From: Gnetum montanum
Lineage: Eukaryota > Streptophyta > Gnetopsida > Gnetales > Gnetaceae
NCBI GenBank assembly: GCA_015680685.1
Contig: MNCI01002801.1
Location: 350,657 to 414,656, forward strand
DNA length: 64,000 nucleotides
Reading direction: 5' to 3'
Shown: piece after piece, positions 25,590 through 37,884 of the stretch
Layout: every line of letters starts with the position of its first letter
Position numbering within the stretch: the first letter of the stretch is position 1
The notes under the pieces: generated by a model
Told to the model about the DNA's origin: nothing
Database searches by the model: none
What the model saw: the letters and a program-made list of their open reading frames with translations, nothing else
Position numbers and translations under genes: made by a program

Positions 25590-27650
25590 CACCCCATCAG
25601 TGGACAACCACACTCCATATTTTAGCTCTCCTCCTTTCAACTTAGTCGTGGGGGAGATGATCACTCATGCTAATCATATAAAGTGGCTCCTTAGTTTTTC
25701 AAATTTTTTATTTTACACATTTTTTATTTTACAACTTTTTATTTTAAACATTCTTTATATTTTACACTTTCTTTTATATTTTCTTTTATTTGGTGTGATT
25801 TTCTAACTTTTTGTTAATAAGTGCCAGGTACATTGGTAATGCGTTACTTGATAGTGGTATGTACTATTTTTGTTATTTGATTGTTGGTGTCTAGTTTCTA
25901 ACTTTGAATTTTGTTATGGATAATTAGGACATGGTTTCTTTTTTATGCAATAGGGAGTGAGTCCACAACATCCACCCATACACAAACTCTATGGTTTTTT
26001 TCTTGTTTTGGAAATGTGCAGTCCCTTTTTCATTAATAAAACTTTAATAAATTTGTGACTTTGGTAGTTTCTAGAATTGGGAAGGATTCAAAGGTTTGAA
26101 CATGGTGTGGCTTCAAGGGGATTCAGTATTCTTTGTGCTTTTCTATTTGCCTGGATACATGTGTGTATTCATGGACTTCTTACCATTCCATCTCATCTAA
26201 TAAAAGGAAGTTGAATAAGTCCTTCCATGGTGTCGTTCTCATCAGAAAAAAAAAGCAAAAAAAAGCAATGAAAATTCAAAGCACACCTCTTAGACAAAAT
26301 AAATACATACGTCCTCACATAATGTGGTTCTCATCAGACAAACAAAATGATGAGAATTCAAGGAACATCCCTTGGACAAAATAAGTCTATGTGTCTTTGC
26401 ATGGTGTGGTTCCCATTTCAAAAAAAGAAAAGGCAATGGGAATTCAAAGCACACCCCTTAAATAGAATAAATGGACTACAAGAACTAGTTATGGGACTAG
26501 TCTCCTCTAACTAAGGCCCTTCCTTACTTCCTACTCTATCTCTAATAAGGAATGGTGGTTGTTCTGTGGGAGAACTCTTATTTCTCAGGGGATGGATTAA
26601 TCTTAGAATGACAATGCGAAGTCATTGAACATGGTTGGTTTTGGTCTTGACTAAGGATGAATCCTATTAAGTAATTTAACCACAAATCCATAAGGGACTT
26701 CATGTGACCATAATTAGGAACCCCATTCCACTCTCTATCCCATGCATCTATGCTTTCCATGTCTCACCTCACTACGAATTTCATGTTTTGGATTGATGTC
26801 CTAGTTTGATGTGATGGAATTCTTAGTTAGTTTTTTTTGGGTTTTGTAATTAACCTTTTGTAACCATTAATTATCTATGGAGCCCATGAACTCTTTGTTT
26901 TGAAGTTATGCAAGGGCATAAAAGGCCTATGCTTTCTTTGGGGAGGACCCACTTGCATATCTTTTGGTTGGGTTGGTTAAGTTCTGTACCCTTAGACACT
27001 CTTACAATCAAATTCTTTTTGTTTACCCCATTAATGACATCCAATTATGCACATCTTCATAATAGTTTTAGTGAACTTTCTTTTTTATCGTTGTGAATTC
27101 TTATACCCTCTTCAAATATTTCCTTGCATTGAACTTTTTCAAATTTAATGGACCACTTAATTTAATTGAGCTTATTTGTTGGCCTTTCTGGTAACACTAC
27201 TTAAGGAACCAATCATCCACAATCACAACCTAGCCAAGCATAACCATCGACGAGATAAGACATTTAATAGTTATGTGTTACACATTGCATATTAATTCAT
27301 AAGTCTATTGTGATTGCAATGGGAAGCATGGACTAGAAGCAAGACTATCTTCACCAAGGATGATGCAGCAGGACCACACAATGAGAACTGTTCATGATCA
27401 TAGGAGCTCTTCTCTCTCATTCTTCTACTACCAAGAGGTGTTGGATGTTAGTGTTATCTAGGGTGTTCACTTCTCTTATCATGAACATTCCATTTTGTAA
27501 AAAACAATTGTAATTTTGTACACTTGGGCATTCAGAGTCTATCTATTTTATCTGAGTCAATTTGTAATGTCAGTAAATAATCCCATACCTATCAAATATG
27601 TGTTGTAAAGAACTTGTTCCTCCTCTTCTTTGCTCAAGGATGAGTTTTCA
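25590..27650 (+). other. Spacer of element B
   Basis: After integrase comes a GTGGGGGAGATG phrase (25650) and a T-rich stretch, as in the relatives. The segment 26228-26480 holds three degenerate tandem copies (starts near 26230, 26323 and 26405) of a unit built on GTGGTTCTCATCAG...GAATTCAA...ACACCCCTTA. 26800-27600 contains nothing that I recognise, and the accessory ORF appears to be absent. Confidence 0.5.
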
Positions 27651-27651
27651 T

Positions 27652-27666
27652 TCAGTTGTGGGGCTA
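27652..27666 (+). other. Polypurine tract of element B
   Basis: TCAGTTGTGGGGCTA directly before TAATGAACACATCTATG, which matches the first bases of B's 5' LTR (TGATGAACACGTCTATG). This identifies the right end of B even though only about 40 bp of its 3' LTR (27667-27705) survives. Confidence 0.65.
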
Positions 27667-27703
27667 TAATGAACACATCTATGTCATCTACTATGACATC
27701 ACA

Positions 27704-28578
27704 TTTTGGACCTTCCTGGGAACATCATTGTGTACCCCAAGATTCCAACATGTTTTCACAGCTTCTTAATAAGGTAAGGGAATAGAAGTATTGGCTTTCT
27801 TGCCTTATTTTTTTCAAACTACCTTTGTATCTCCATGAAATAGAGTTGTGTGATGTTTGCATTTTATTTTTCCATCAGAATCACACTTCCTCTAGCTACA
27901 TAGGTGAATAATTTGTTTAATCCTTTTTTTTGGGAACAAGTGATATGTGCCAATTTTGAAATAAATTGTTTCCTCTAGAGTTAACTCATTGTATCCCTTG
28001 TCTTCTTTGTCATATGCCCATTTCAGCCACAGTTTTCTAGTTTTAGCATCTGATTTGGTGGACAAATTTTCTACTTTTGTCCCTTCATTGGATATGTTTA
28101 GAGCTTCAACTATCACCTCAACTAAATACGAAACAGAGACTCCTTAAATATTGACCATAGTATCTTCTTTTTTATTATGCCAAAATTGATAAGTCTCCCC
28201 TAAATACCATTCATTGTTGGTTGAAAGTGTGGGCCATAATGGTGATTCTTGGAGCTATGTCCTTACCACTTCTAGAACAACTTCTATGAATTGGCCAAAG
28301 TTCGTTTCCAAAATTACTGTGGTTAGGATTGAGTTTTCTTGGATAGCTTGGAGGTAGTTTGGTGGAAACATGAGGCATTGTCCTTGTACTTGTGATTCTT
28401 CTAACTCCCCTTGGGCTGACTATCTAGTAGCAGGAGTTTCCTAATGAATGCTGAAGGATCGGACTTCTTACTCTGCATGTTCTGGATCTTATTCTTCTAT
28501 TTAGCCTTTACCTTGGCCTCTTGGTCTTTTACTTGCAAGCTGTGAGGGTCCTTCGATTACTCCTCTCTTTGGGAGCAT
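27704..28578 (-). pseudogene. Accessory ORF of element D, N-terminal part
   Basis: Starts with MLPKRG at 28578 (element A has MAPKGK at the same point). It keeps a WYLGETYQFW peptide near 28200 (A: WYMGETFLFW) and the open piece 27892-28116 with RKLWLKWAYDKEDKGYNE then LTLEETIYFKI. The shared tryptophan and ETxxFW positions suggest a folded, conserved N-terminal domain ahead of the coiled-coil part at 15400-17974. I do not recognise the domain. Confidence 0.6.
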
Positions 28579-30770
28579 CTACAATCACATAGGATTTGAG
28601 AATTATTAGAATGTTTACTTTGATTTAGACAACCTCTTTCCTTTCCCATATCCTTTATTAGATCAATTCTTAGCTCATTATGATTACGGAGTTAGAAAAA
28701 TTTTCAAAAAGAAACCCCATAGGTGTTAATTTCCTTATAACCCTTCACAGTTGTCCATTTTGTTCTTGTGTATGGCTCATAATGGTTAACATGGCTCATT
28801 AAGGGGATTATTTAAGTGTTTTTAGCTTGATCTTTATTAAGAATTTTTAATTTTTCCTTCAATCTCACCCTTAAAATACCCTCTGGGCATTAGGAAATTA
28901 TGAAAATTGGCTCAAATCTTTCTTTCTAGTACCCCCCATGACTAAGACGAGATCAAAGGGTTTGAAAATCACAAAAATGAAAGCAATAATGGGCAAGATA
29001 TGGCTTGGGGAAGCTAGAAGGTCAGAGCTCCTGAGTTAAGAAGAAAAATTGCAAAAATCTTTCTTAGATGCACAATGGAAAAATGAAAATTTCACTAAGT
29101 ACCCCACAATAAATATAGTTTTTGTGGACTCGATATGAAATATTTGATAATGGGAATCCGATATCAAAGTGACCCAATATCAAGTGAATTTTTTTTTTAT
29201 TTTTTCTTGATTTTTGATGAATAAAAATGAGTTCTTGGGAATGTCTGGAAGGTATAAAACATGTTCAAAGGATCTTGGACAAGGAATGATGCATATTTAG
29301 AGAAAATTTGGCATAGAAAATATATGAAGAAGGAATCTCAAGTTATGAAAGTATATTAATTATTGATAAGATGGATGAGATGGGTAATGAATTCTTTGGT
29401 ATAGAACGGAGTTATGTGATGTAAAGGGATGTTTTGATTAACATTTATTGGTTGTGGAAAGTTCAAGATGATGTGGGATCACTTGCCAAGTATAAGATAC
29501 AACAGTTATATAAGTGGGTCCTTCCCAAAGGATGCTCTAGTCCTTAATGCCCTTGTATAACCACACCTAAAAGTGTCCTTAGGCACTTAAGAAGTTGAAT
29601 GTAATGCATACCTATTTAGCATAACATACATATTAGTACCACCAAATTGGGAAATTACATTATGTTACACAAAACCACAAGTTATGATTATTCATATAGT
29701 GAGATTGAATAGGCTTAGAAGGAATTGCAGAAATTGGGACGTGAGGTGTCTTACTATAGGCATAATGAATTTTTGTGTGTTATTATTGGTTTAAGTAATC
29801 ATTAGCCTTTGTGTCCAAGATTCAAACCAAGTCCAAACCACATTTTAGTGACATCGCATTGTCTCATCTTTTGGAATTACAACTATAAGACTACTATTGT
29901 TGCAAGGAGTATTGTCACTTAGCATATTATCCAAGGGAGGAGTTTATTCATTGCATGATTTATTTTTTTTCTAAGAAGCCACCTACCTTTAGGCATGGGT
30001 AACATGTCTTTCCAGTGACATAGTAAGGAAGCACTTATTTACTCTTACTCCCATTTTTTGTTAGATATACAAGGATATAATACAACCCAAAAAATAGGAT
30101 AGGACTCATAGAAGTAATCCAAGAGAGTTTACAAATTCCCTTGATGTCACACCCTTTACATTTCCACTTGGTTTTCACTTTTTGATCTAGGCATAATAAT
30201 CACAATTTTATTCTTAGTTATATGATGGAAAGAATATCATTATAGCCATAGTGATAACCTCTTATTAATGGAATGGATGGATGGATGGTGTGGGTTCATT
30301 GTTCAAATAATCAATCCCTTATGACATGATAACATAGAAAAATATTCACTCTATGGGACTACATCTTGCCTTATTTGTGATGTGATTTATTAATAATCAG
30401 AATTATTTACAAACAAAATGAAAACAAAGTCTGAAAAAGATAGTAAGAATTGGAAAAGATGTAAAGAATGAAAAATCATTAAAGAATTGAAAAATAAAAA
30501 GAATATCAAAAATTGAATAAATGAAAAAGCATAAAAGAATGAGAAAATATCCAAGAATGTAAAAAGTATAAAATAATGGAAAAATTGGATCAAGAAATAG
30601 GAAAAGTAAAAATAATTGTAAAACAAAAAATTGAAAAGCACTTATTAATTCATAAATCGAAATAAAGCATCTCCCCCACAACTGAATGCATGGATGAGTG
30701 TTTGGAAAATGCTCCCTAGATCTCTTGTATCATACATTCTAGGTGGCTCACTTACCATTTTTAGTGTTCT
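28579..30770 (-). other. Spacer of element D; site of RT-integrase deletion
   Basis: A+T-rich, with the family's low-complexity stretch at 30390-30690 and a GTGGGGGAGATG phrase (element sense) at about 30670. In A and B this phrase follows integrase; here it lies within about 100 bp of the protease linker, so RT, RNase H and integrase have been lost by a deletion near 30680-30780. Confidence 0.65.
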
Positions 30771-30776
30771 AACTTT

Positions 30777-31560
30777 TCAATTATCATCCCAAGTAATCTT
30801 GATGGTAATGGAATCTTGATCATCTATGTTCTTATTTTCTTCTCTTAATGGTGTATGATTATGGTTTAATAGTTTCGTTTTTGGGTCCTTAATTGGGTTC
30901 ATTTTCCTAGAATAAGAGTTGATAAGTGAATTAGATTGTTCCATGCATATTCTAGATAGTTTAATGCTCTTAGTCATTGGTCACTAGGTGTCTTTTGGTT
31001 TAGTGGCCCTTGCTTTTTCTTGTGTGCACACTTTTTCTTCACTTATGTTGTGGATTTTTGTACTAACTATGTTGACATTTTGAATTGTTGATCCACCATT
31101 GCACCCTTTACTTTGGGAAATATTACATGGAATCCGTTGTGTATGTATGGCTCCGTGCATGTATTCCTTAGAGATTTCAATAAATAAATCTCTCATAGTC
31201 AACTTAGCATCAATTATGCTAAGCCATGCTCTCCCCATGATAATTGAAAATTCCTTGTCATCATTTTTCACATTAATCACAAGAAAGTCTATTAGATAAG
31301 GCCACCCATTAACAGTGGTCACTACATTTTCTATCTATCCCAAAGGGATGGTGATAGATTGATCTACAAGCTCCAACCTTATATTGCACTCATTCAAGGA
31401 TGGTAGGTTCCATGCTTGATATGCTTCATAAGAGATCAAATTTACCCTAGAACCTGAGTCTAATAAAGCTTTACATGGCAAATTGCTAACTACTCATAGA
31501 TAAATCAAAGAAAATCCTAGATCAATTCTCTTCTTAGGAAGTGGTCCTACCTTTATCCAA
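30777..31560 (-). pseudogene. Protease of element D
   Basis: The best preserved protease of the three Athila-like copies. Catalytic site LLDSGSRVNLIS lies near 31450 and an open C-terminal part at 30984-31322 contains FLVINVKNDDKEFSIIMGR and a RAWLS peptide. The linker piece 30777-30977 ends abruptly at the deletion that removed RT and integrase. At least one stop lies between the catalytic site and the C-terminal part. Confidence 0.7.
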
Positions 31561-32179
31561 TCTGTGACTATTTCTGTGAGCATGATAGTCTACATATTTT
31601 TGTTTGAAAATGGTGGAAGCTTGTTGTTTTTAGCAGGGTCTTCCTTAAAATAAGCTTGTCGAATTGAAGTTCTGACTCTACTAGCCTTCTAAGGACTTGT
31701 CCTAAAGAAGGGATGTTTCTTTGTTTGGCCCTTAGTATTGTTTGTAAGATTCTCTATTTGTATGTTCACTGCCTTTGCAGCTCATCTCTACTACAATTAT
31801 GATAGAAATTCACCTTTCATAGTAGGTGGTGGCATTGATGGCAAAGGATGAGTTGGATTTTTTGAATCAACTACTTGTGAATGCATGTTTGAGTTTGGAT
31901 CTGTCCTTGGTGGTGTCAGTTTGTGGCACTTAGGTGGATAACACCATGGAGTTTGAATAGTTGCATTTTTTGGCTAGATTTGACATTGGACGTAATATCC
32001 ATAAGGATTAGGCTACCGATATGGATATTGTTGGTGAGGTGGTGGCATGTTCCATAATTGGGGTTGTTGCCACTACTTATGGTATTGCTCTTGTGGTTGT
32101 GGTAGAGCTCAACTAGAATAGTATGTTATTTGGAAGTTCTAACTGTATCTACCTTAGGAATAAGGTAACCTTTTAGGCA

Positions 32180-33408
32180 TTTGTTTTTTTTAACAAATCT
32201 AGGATTGAGTGCATATGCTTCAGTTTCCTGTAAAAGTGCCATTACTAGGCAACATTCCTTAGGATGTTCTTACTAACACACAACACACCTTTCTTCATTG
32301 GTGGAGCTGGTGTCTAAACACTTAGCCACTGTAGCACTTTGCCCATTCATCCAAGCTCTTTCTTCTTTTTCTTGTCTTTGCCTTTTCCAAAGGCTTGCTG
32401 CATTCTCTCCTCCACAATCTTTAATGCAGTTGTAAATTGTTTATCTATTGAGTTCAACATTTTCTCTACCTTCATTGTAATATCAATTACAGCTTTCTAA
32501 ATTGGTAGAGTCTTCTTTTAGATTTCCTATTCCAAGGTTTTCTCTTCTTGGATATCACAAACTCATGCATCTCTTTTCTGAATGGATGGATCTCTATTAT
32601 ACTCTTCTACTAATTCTCTCTTTCTTAACTCACCTTCTTCCTTTGTCACTTGATCAATTAGTCTTTGGATTTGATGGGTAGTCATATATGATAATTTTCC
32701 TTGGGCATAAACTACAAGGATCTCTCTAGTCTTACTTCTTAACCCATCTACAATGTGCCTTAGCTGCTCTCACTATGAAAATTCATGGCTTGGACATCTG
32801 TGTAGTAATGAATAGTACCTACCCATTGCCACATCAAGGGTTTCATGAATCTTTTACTTCCATCCTTGGATTTGTTTTCTTAAGTTAGACACTCATAAAT
32901 AGGTTTGGTAGTTATAGTTGAAGATTTCTAGCATGGTACTCCATCTTCTAATTGATTCTAGTTTGAGTGATCTGTACCAGCTCTTTTTCATATGAAGCAA
33001 TGTTCTTAGGAACAACTTTAACTTCTGCCAGTCATGTTCAATGTTCTGTAGGGTGCAGGCATCATGAAAATCTTAGAGGTGGTGTTGTGGATTAGCATTA
33101 TAGCCACCTTCAAATCTTGGCATGTTATTCATATGAAGCTGTTTGATACTGCTATCCCTTGCATGCCTAGTGGGAATGTGTACAACTTCCTATATGTTCA
33201 TCATGCTTCGAGTTACCATGAGGGGTTCATCATCTTGATTAGATTTGTGCACTCAATTATAGTAGTGCCTCCTTCTGTGCTCATCCCTTTCATGATTTTT
33301 GTGATCTTTGCATCTACACTATTCATACTCTTCATATTTTGAATCAGAATGTCTTGAATGATGATCATGATAGTCATTAGTTCTCCTCCCTTTCTTGTCA
33401 TGGTCTTT
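32180..33408 (-). pseudogene. Gag of element D (main part)
   Basis: Capsid-like and C-terminal gag, homologous to 9640-11240 and 19900-20860. The C-terminal peptide reads EHPKECCLVMALLQETEAYA near 32230-32290, with cysteines (CVVC upstream) that could have been a zinc-binding site. The 33213-33401 piece is the arginine/isoleucine-rich stretch interrupted at 33408/33414 by insertion of the Tat-like element; gag resumes at 55893. Confidence 0.65.
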
Positions 33409-33413
33409 GTACC

Positions 33414-35181
33414 TGAAACACCACTAATTCTGGCCTAGCACTTTGAAATGGAAATGACTCAAGCCCTTTTGAATTTTTGGAGAAAAAATTTGGCTTAAGG
33501 CATGGCATTCACGCCGACTTGGGAACTCATGCTAGATGTTGAATGATGAAAATTCACGCTGGATGTTGTGGTGACGCTATAGTGTGACCCCTAGCGTGAC
33601 CAACTTTCCCAACTCTCAAAGCCTCCAAATCAAGTCAAAACAATCAAATTTTCAGAGGATCAAATCAATCTTCAGGGTTCACCATTGACAACATCCGACT
33701 TTAGCCTCCAAAATCTCCAGATGTTAAGTCAAAAATTGCAAGTTTCACAGGTGTTTGCAAGTCACGCTGCAGGTGACACTGTAGGTCACGTTGTGGTCAC
33801 ATTGTAGCATGAGTGCAGCGTGACCTACCAAGAATGGCTCAAAAACAAGGCACATCAACCTCAATCTTCAAGCTCAAGATCACATAGGTAGGCAACAATC
33901 ACACTTCAAAAATAATCGAGGCTTCAGAATTCAAAAAATGATGTCAAAAGGTCAAGTTTTCCTCACTCACGTTGGAGGTCATGCTGCGCGTGAGTGCAGC
34001 GTGAGTGCAGTGTCCACACGCTGGATGCTGGGCAAGCTGGGCATGCTGGATGCTAGACACACATTGGAGGTCACGCTGGGCATGAGTGTAGCGTGACCAC
34101 AAATCAACCTACACTGAAGCTCAACTCGACTCTGAAGGCACATCAACTCATGTTGGAAGCCCTGGTCAAAGAGAGATTCCTCGAATAGCCTCAAATCGAC
34201 ATCGCGACATCCTGCAGCACTCGATCCATGGTCAAGCGAGCCGGGTCAAATTTCTCTTGTTGTACATTTCATTGTAAATCTTCATTTGTGGGCTTGTCAA
34301 GCCCACATGGTCTAAATTGTGTGTACGCCCATGGGCTTGAGTAACCCACAAGTTGTAAAATGCAATGTATCTAGTCAAGAATGTAGCTTGCCGACATACA
34401 TCCAATGCTTACCAACACACATCCAACTCTTGTCAACACACATCCAACTCTTGTCAACACACATCCAACTCGTGTACAAATTTCCATTGGACATGTGTCA
34501 CTTGATCCGTTTTCCTATTAACTCCCAACCGTTGATCCCATTCTGGAATTCTGCACCTGAGCCTGGCCCAGCCCTATAAGTATCCTGTCAATTCACATGA
34601 ACTGGGGTTGGCAATTCTAAGAACATACAGAACCAGCAATCCTTGGGTGCTTGGCACACTTGTCTCCTGGCATCCAAGCACTTCTCACATACATCACATC
34701 ACATCATCGCATCACATCACCCCGAGGCTAGGGGTTTGACCTACCATCCACATGCAGTTATGCTTTGACTGGTGCACATCTTTTCTAAGCAATACAATTC
34801 AGTTCATTTTGCCAACCAACCATTATTCTCGTTTACTCTGTTTTATATTTAGTTTACATTCTGTTCTGCAATTTACATTCTATTTACATTCTACAGTTTA
34901 TGTTTCTATTTACGTTCTTCTTATATTCTGTTTATGATCCTGTTTACATTTTACATGCACTGTTCATGTTTTAAGACGTTAGTTATGATAACCCCAGCAC
35001 AAGCCATAGTTTACGCTCAGGGAAGTCCTTGGTTGATTTGCGTGCAGAACATCCAAGGCACTTTGCCTTCGTTCCCTTTTCCAACTTGCCCTCAAGCAAA
35101 GGTAAGGTTAGCTGTGCCTGCCCGATGATCTTTTGGTGTTTGTTTCCTTCCAACCTTACACCGACGATTTAGGTCAGTACT
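33414..35181 (+). repeat. 5' LTR of Tat-like element
   Basis: 1768 bp, about 60 bp longer than the 3' LTR. One visible reason is a 21-22-bp unit (CAACACACATCCAACTCTTGT) present in about four copies at 34390-34475 but only two in the 3' LTR. 33480-34110 (probable U3) is dense with GTCACGCTG/CAGCGTGAC words in both orientations. A TATA-like CTATAAGTAT lies at about 34574, followed by CATCACATCACAT repeats. By eye the first 190 bp differ from the 3' LTR at roughly 10% of positions, largely transitions. Confidence 0.9.
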
Positions 35182-35187
35182 GTAAAT

Positions 35188-35205
35188 TGGCGCTAGAAGG
35201 AGGGG
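35188..35205 (+). other. Primer binding site of Tat-like element
   Basis: TGGCGCTAGAAGGAGGGG, six bases inside the LTR. It looks complementary to the 3' end of a plant tRNA with a ...CTTCTAGCGCCA end, probably tRNA-Asn (from memory). It differs from the tRNA-Asp type used by the Athila-like elements here. Confidence 0.6.
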
Positions 35206-35275
35206 CTACTGGCTTGTTGTTTGTTAAAACGTCAATCACACTACCTATCAAAACTTTTTCATCTTGTCCTTGTGA

Positions 35276-35500
35276 GTCACGCTAAGCTTGCTCCCTATTG
35301 GTCACGTTGAGCTTGCTCCCTGCTGGTCACATTGAGCTTGCTCCCCGCTAGTCACGTTGAGCTTGCTCCCTGCTGGTCACGTTGAGCTTGCTCCCCGCTG
35401 GTCACACTGAGCTTGCTCCCCGCTGGTCACGCTGAGCTTGCTCCCTACTAGTCACGCTGAGCTTGCTCCCTGCTAGTCACGCTGAGCTTGCTCCCTGCTA
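35276..35500 (+). repeat. 25-bp tandem array (9 units) in the leader
   Basis: Nine consecutive 25-bp units, each a variant of GTCACGCTGAGCTTGCTCCC plus five bases, beginning at 35276, 35301, 35326 and so on. A decayed tenth unit is at 35501. Every unit starts with the GTCACGCTG-type word found throughout the LTR and at 47210-48440. No coding sense is apparent. Confidence 0.9.
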
Positions 35501-35583
35501 GTCAAGCTGTCGTTGTGTCATGTCACGCTGCGATTGCTTACAATCCAACTCAACTCATCTAGCCCAATCTGCTCATGTTCATC

Positions 35584-37715
35584 ATGGAATCCTCCCAAAT
35601 TAACCTAGTAACACTACTAATCTCTGACTTTGGGATTGAAACTTCGAACCTTGTAACTGCTACGGAATCCATAACCATTATTGAACACATAAATCCCCAA
35701 GGTCCTACACGCTAGTCACTTAGGCTACAGGGCAAAGGCCCTACTTATGCCACTCGTACACCCAAAGAGTATAACTTCATCTATGTCAAAATCCAAGCTA
35801 ACCTACCTATCTACTGTATAGAGAGGGAAGAAAAACGAGACTATGAACTTATCCACAAAGGAGGTTGCGAATTCATTCCTTCAGCATTTGACATAATCCC
35901 GCTCTCTAAACACCATCATAGACTCATATCCCAACTTCTCATGGCTAGAAGTTAAGGCCTATAGTTACCTCCAATAGAGCCTCAAAGTGGAGACGAGGAA
36001 GATGATTTTGTAGCCCAATCTGAACATAGGGATTCATACCATACCATTAGCCCCCATGCCCATACAAACCCATTATTTTAACCTTTCCTGGAAGAGACAA
36101 TATTTCTGCCACCATCTTCCTTATAGGAAGTAGCCATTCCTATTCCCATCTTCTCCAAGTCCAACATTCAAACTAACGCATCTACTTCCATCGTACCATT
36201 GCAAATACAATCCCAACAGCTTCCTCCTTAGACTAATGCAAGGATGACTTCTCAACCTCAAGTGATTGGGATGCCATTGATCATACTTGCTTCTACATCC
36301 ATCCATTATATACCTCAAGTGCAAATCCAATAAGCACCAATGATCACTTCACAACCTGTGACTGGGCAGTGGGTCCTACCAGCTATTCAGCAAAACCCTC
36401 CTACTCACTACAGTGTATCACATCCCATGATCTCAGCCCCGAATGCTGCCCCTCCACAACAAACAACTGTCCAACAACCTCATTTTCCACAAATGATGCC
36501 ATAATCGAGTCATTATCAATTACCATAAACCCAAACTGCTGGTCTGACTACCACCCAAGAATGGGCAAACACACAAAAGATGATGCACTCATTGGCAGAA
36601 GAATTAAAATTCCTTAAAGTTGTGAACAATGAGGAAGTCAAGGTACTAGATTTCTACTAATATGACCCAATTGATCCCTCAGTTCCACCACTAACCTTGC
36701 CAAAGGGAGTCTCATTACCCCAGCTGACCAAGTACAATGGAGAGGGAGACCCAAATGCCCACCTAGTGACATTTCGAATCGAAAGTATTTTGCTTCAGGC
36801 ATGGCCCCATGTAATTCTGTGTGTGTTTGCTATGTCCTAAACTGGAAAAGCCCTAGACTAATACCAAGCTTTACCTCGTAGCTCCATATCTTCTCTAGAA
36901 GAATTACTGCACCAGTTTGTCACCCGTTTCAAGTACAATCTAAAACCTGAAGCCACACTCGATAGTTTAATTTAGATTAAACAGGTGCCATTAGAGCTAG
37001 CACAAACATTTATCCAAAGATGGACTACAGCCTTAAATGAACTTCATGAATCTATTCCTGAAACGTATCTACTTACTATCCTTAAAGCAACCGCAAATGA
37101 CTTTATTAAGTCAAAAATTTACTATTTAAAACCCTATACCTTGAGCCAATCATTCATACAAATTAAAGACATAGAAGAGACTGCACAAACAAGTAATGAC
37201 CCAGAATACTTAAACTTTAGGAGCCAACATACCAAGAAAGATAAATCCAAGATAACGGTAGCAGCAGTGGCTAAGTCAACCCGACCTAGCCATCCAAGAC
37301 AAAAGGGAAAACAACCTGCTATCTCAAACGGCTACGAAGGAAATACACCCACGCCTACACGTAAAACTTCCTTAAATAGAAACACTAACACAAGTCCTGC
37401 TCGTACATTCGAAAGAAAAGACCCCGCTCAATATACACCCTTGCTAGCGAAGCCGTCATAATTTCTTGACCAACTTCTAAAGCTCGGGTTAATCAAACAT
37501 AAACAAATGTCCCCAATGATGTCTCAAAGACATGATCAATTTTATGAGTTGGCCAAGAATCCAACCTTAGCAACAGCTAATGAACCCCCCATTTCGAAAG
37601 GCTTTAGGTTGGATAGGTTTTGCGAGTATCACCAACGACCCGGCCATGGAACTGATTACTGTTTCACTTTGAAACAGGATATACACCGCATGATTGATAG
37701 GGGTGAAGTAGTATT
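35584..37715 (+). pseudogene. Gag of Tat-like element (N-terminal and capsid parts)
   Basis: The probable start is MESSQIN at 35584. Stops are at about 35728, 35954 and others. The capsid-type domain lies at about 36700-37200 (an LPQLTKYNGEGDPNAHL peptide near 36715, then SLEELLHQFVTRF near 36890, then an open piece 36985-37461). A single zinc-knuckle-like motif, FCEYHQRPGHGTDYC, is at 37617-37661, as in other Tat gags. The frame is broken after RGEV (37710), where a foreign insertion begins; gag resumes at 40921. Confidence 0.75.
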
Positions 37716-37884
37716 CTGTTGGCACATTTTGGCCATTTCATGGAATAGGTTAGCATGATTAAATCTGCAAATAAAAAAAAAGAAATCTCTTTTCAAACTT
37801 TTGAAGAGAAATAACACAATTGAACTACAAATGGATAATTACTGCCAATGAAATTCAAAATATTGAAAAATCTACAAATGGAAA

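Larger units (their letters stand above)
17975..27705 (+). mobile_element. Athila-like element B inserted in element D
   Basis: A plus-strand element: 5' LTR, tRNA-Asp-type primer site, gag, duplicated segment, protease, RT-RNase H, integrase, repeat-rich spacer, polypurine tract, and the first few tens of bases of a 3' LTR. The accessory ORF of its relatives is not recognisable in 25600-27650. The accessory ORF of D is cut at 17974 and resumes near 27704, so B landed in it. The 3' LTR is truncated, so no target duplication can be tested. Confidence 0.8.

Noticed and set aside
35276-35500. Regular 25-bp repeats that could suggest a CRISPR-like array
   Set aside because: The units are directly adjacent with no unique spacers, and lie in the leader of a plant LTR retrotransposon.
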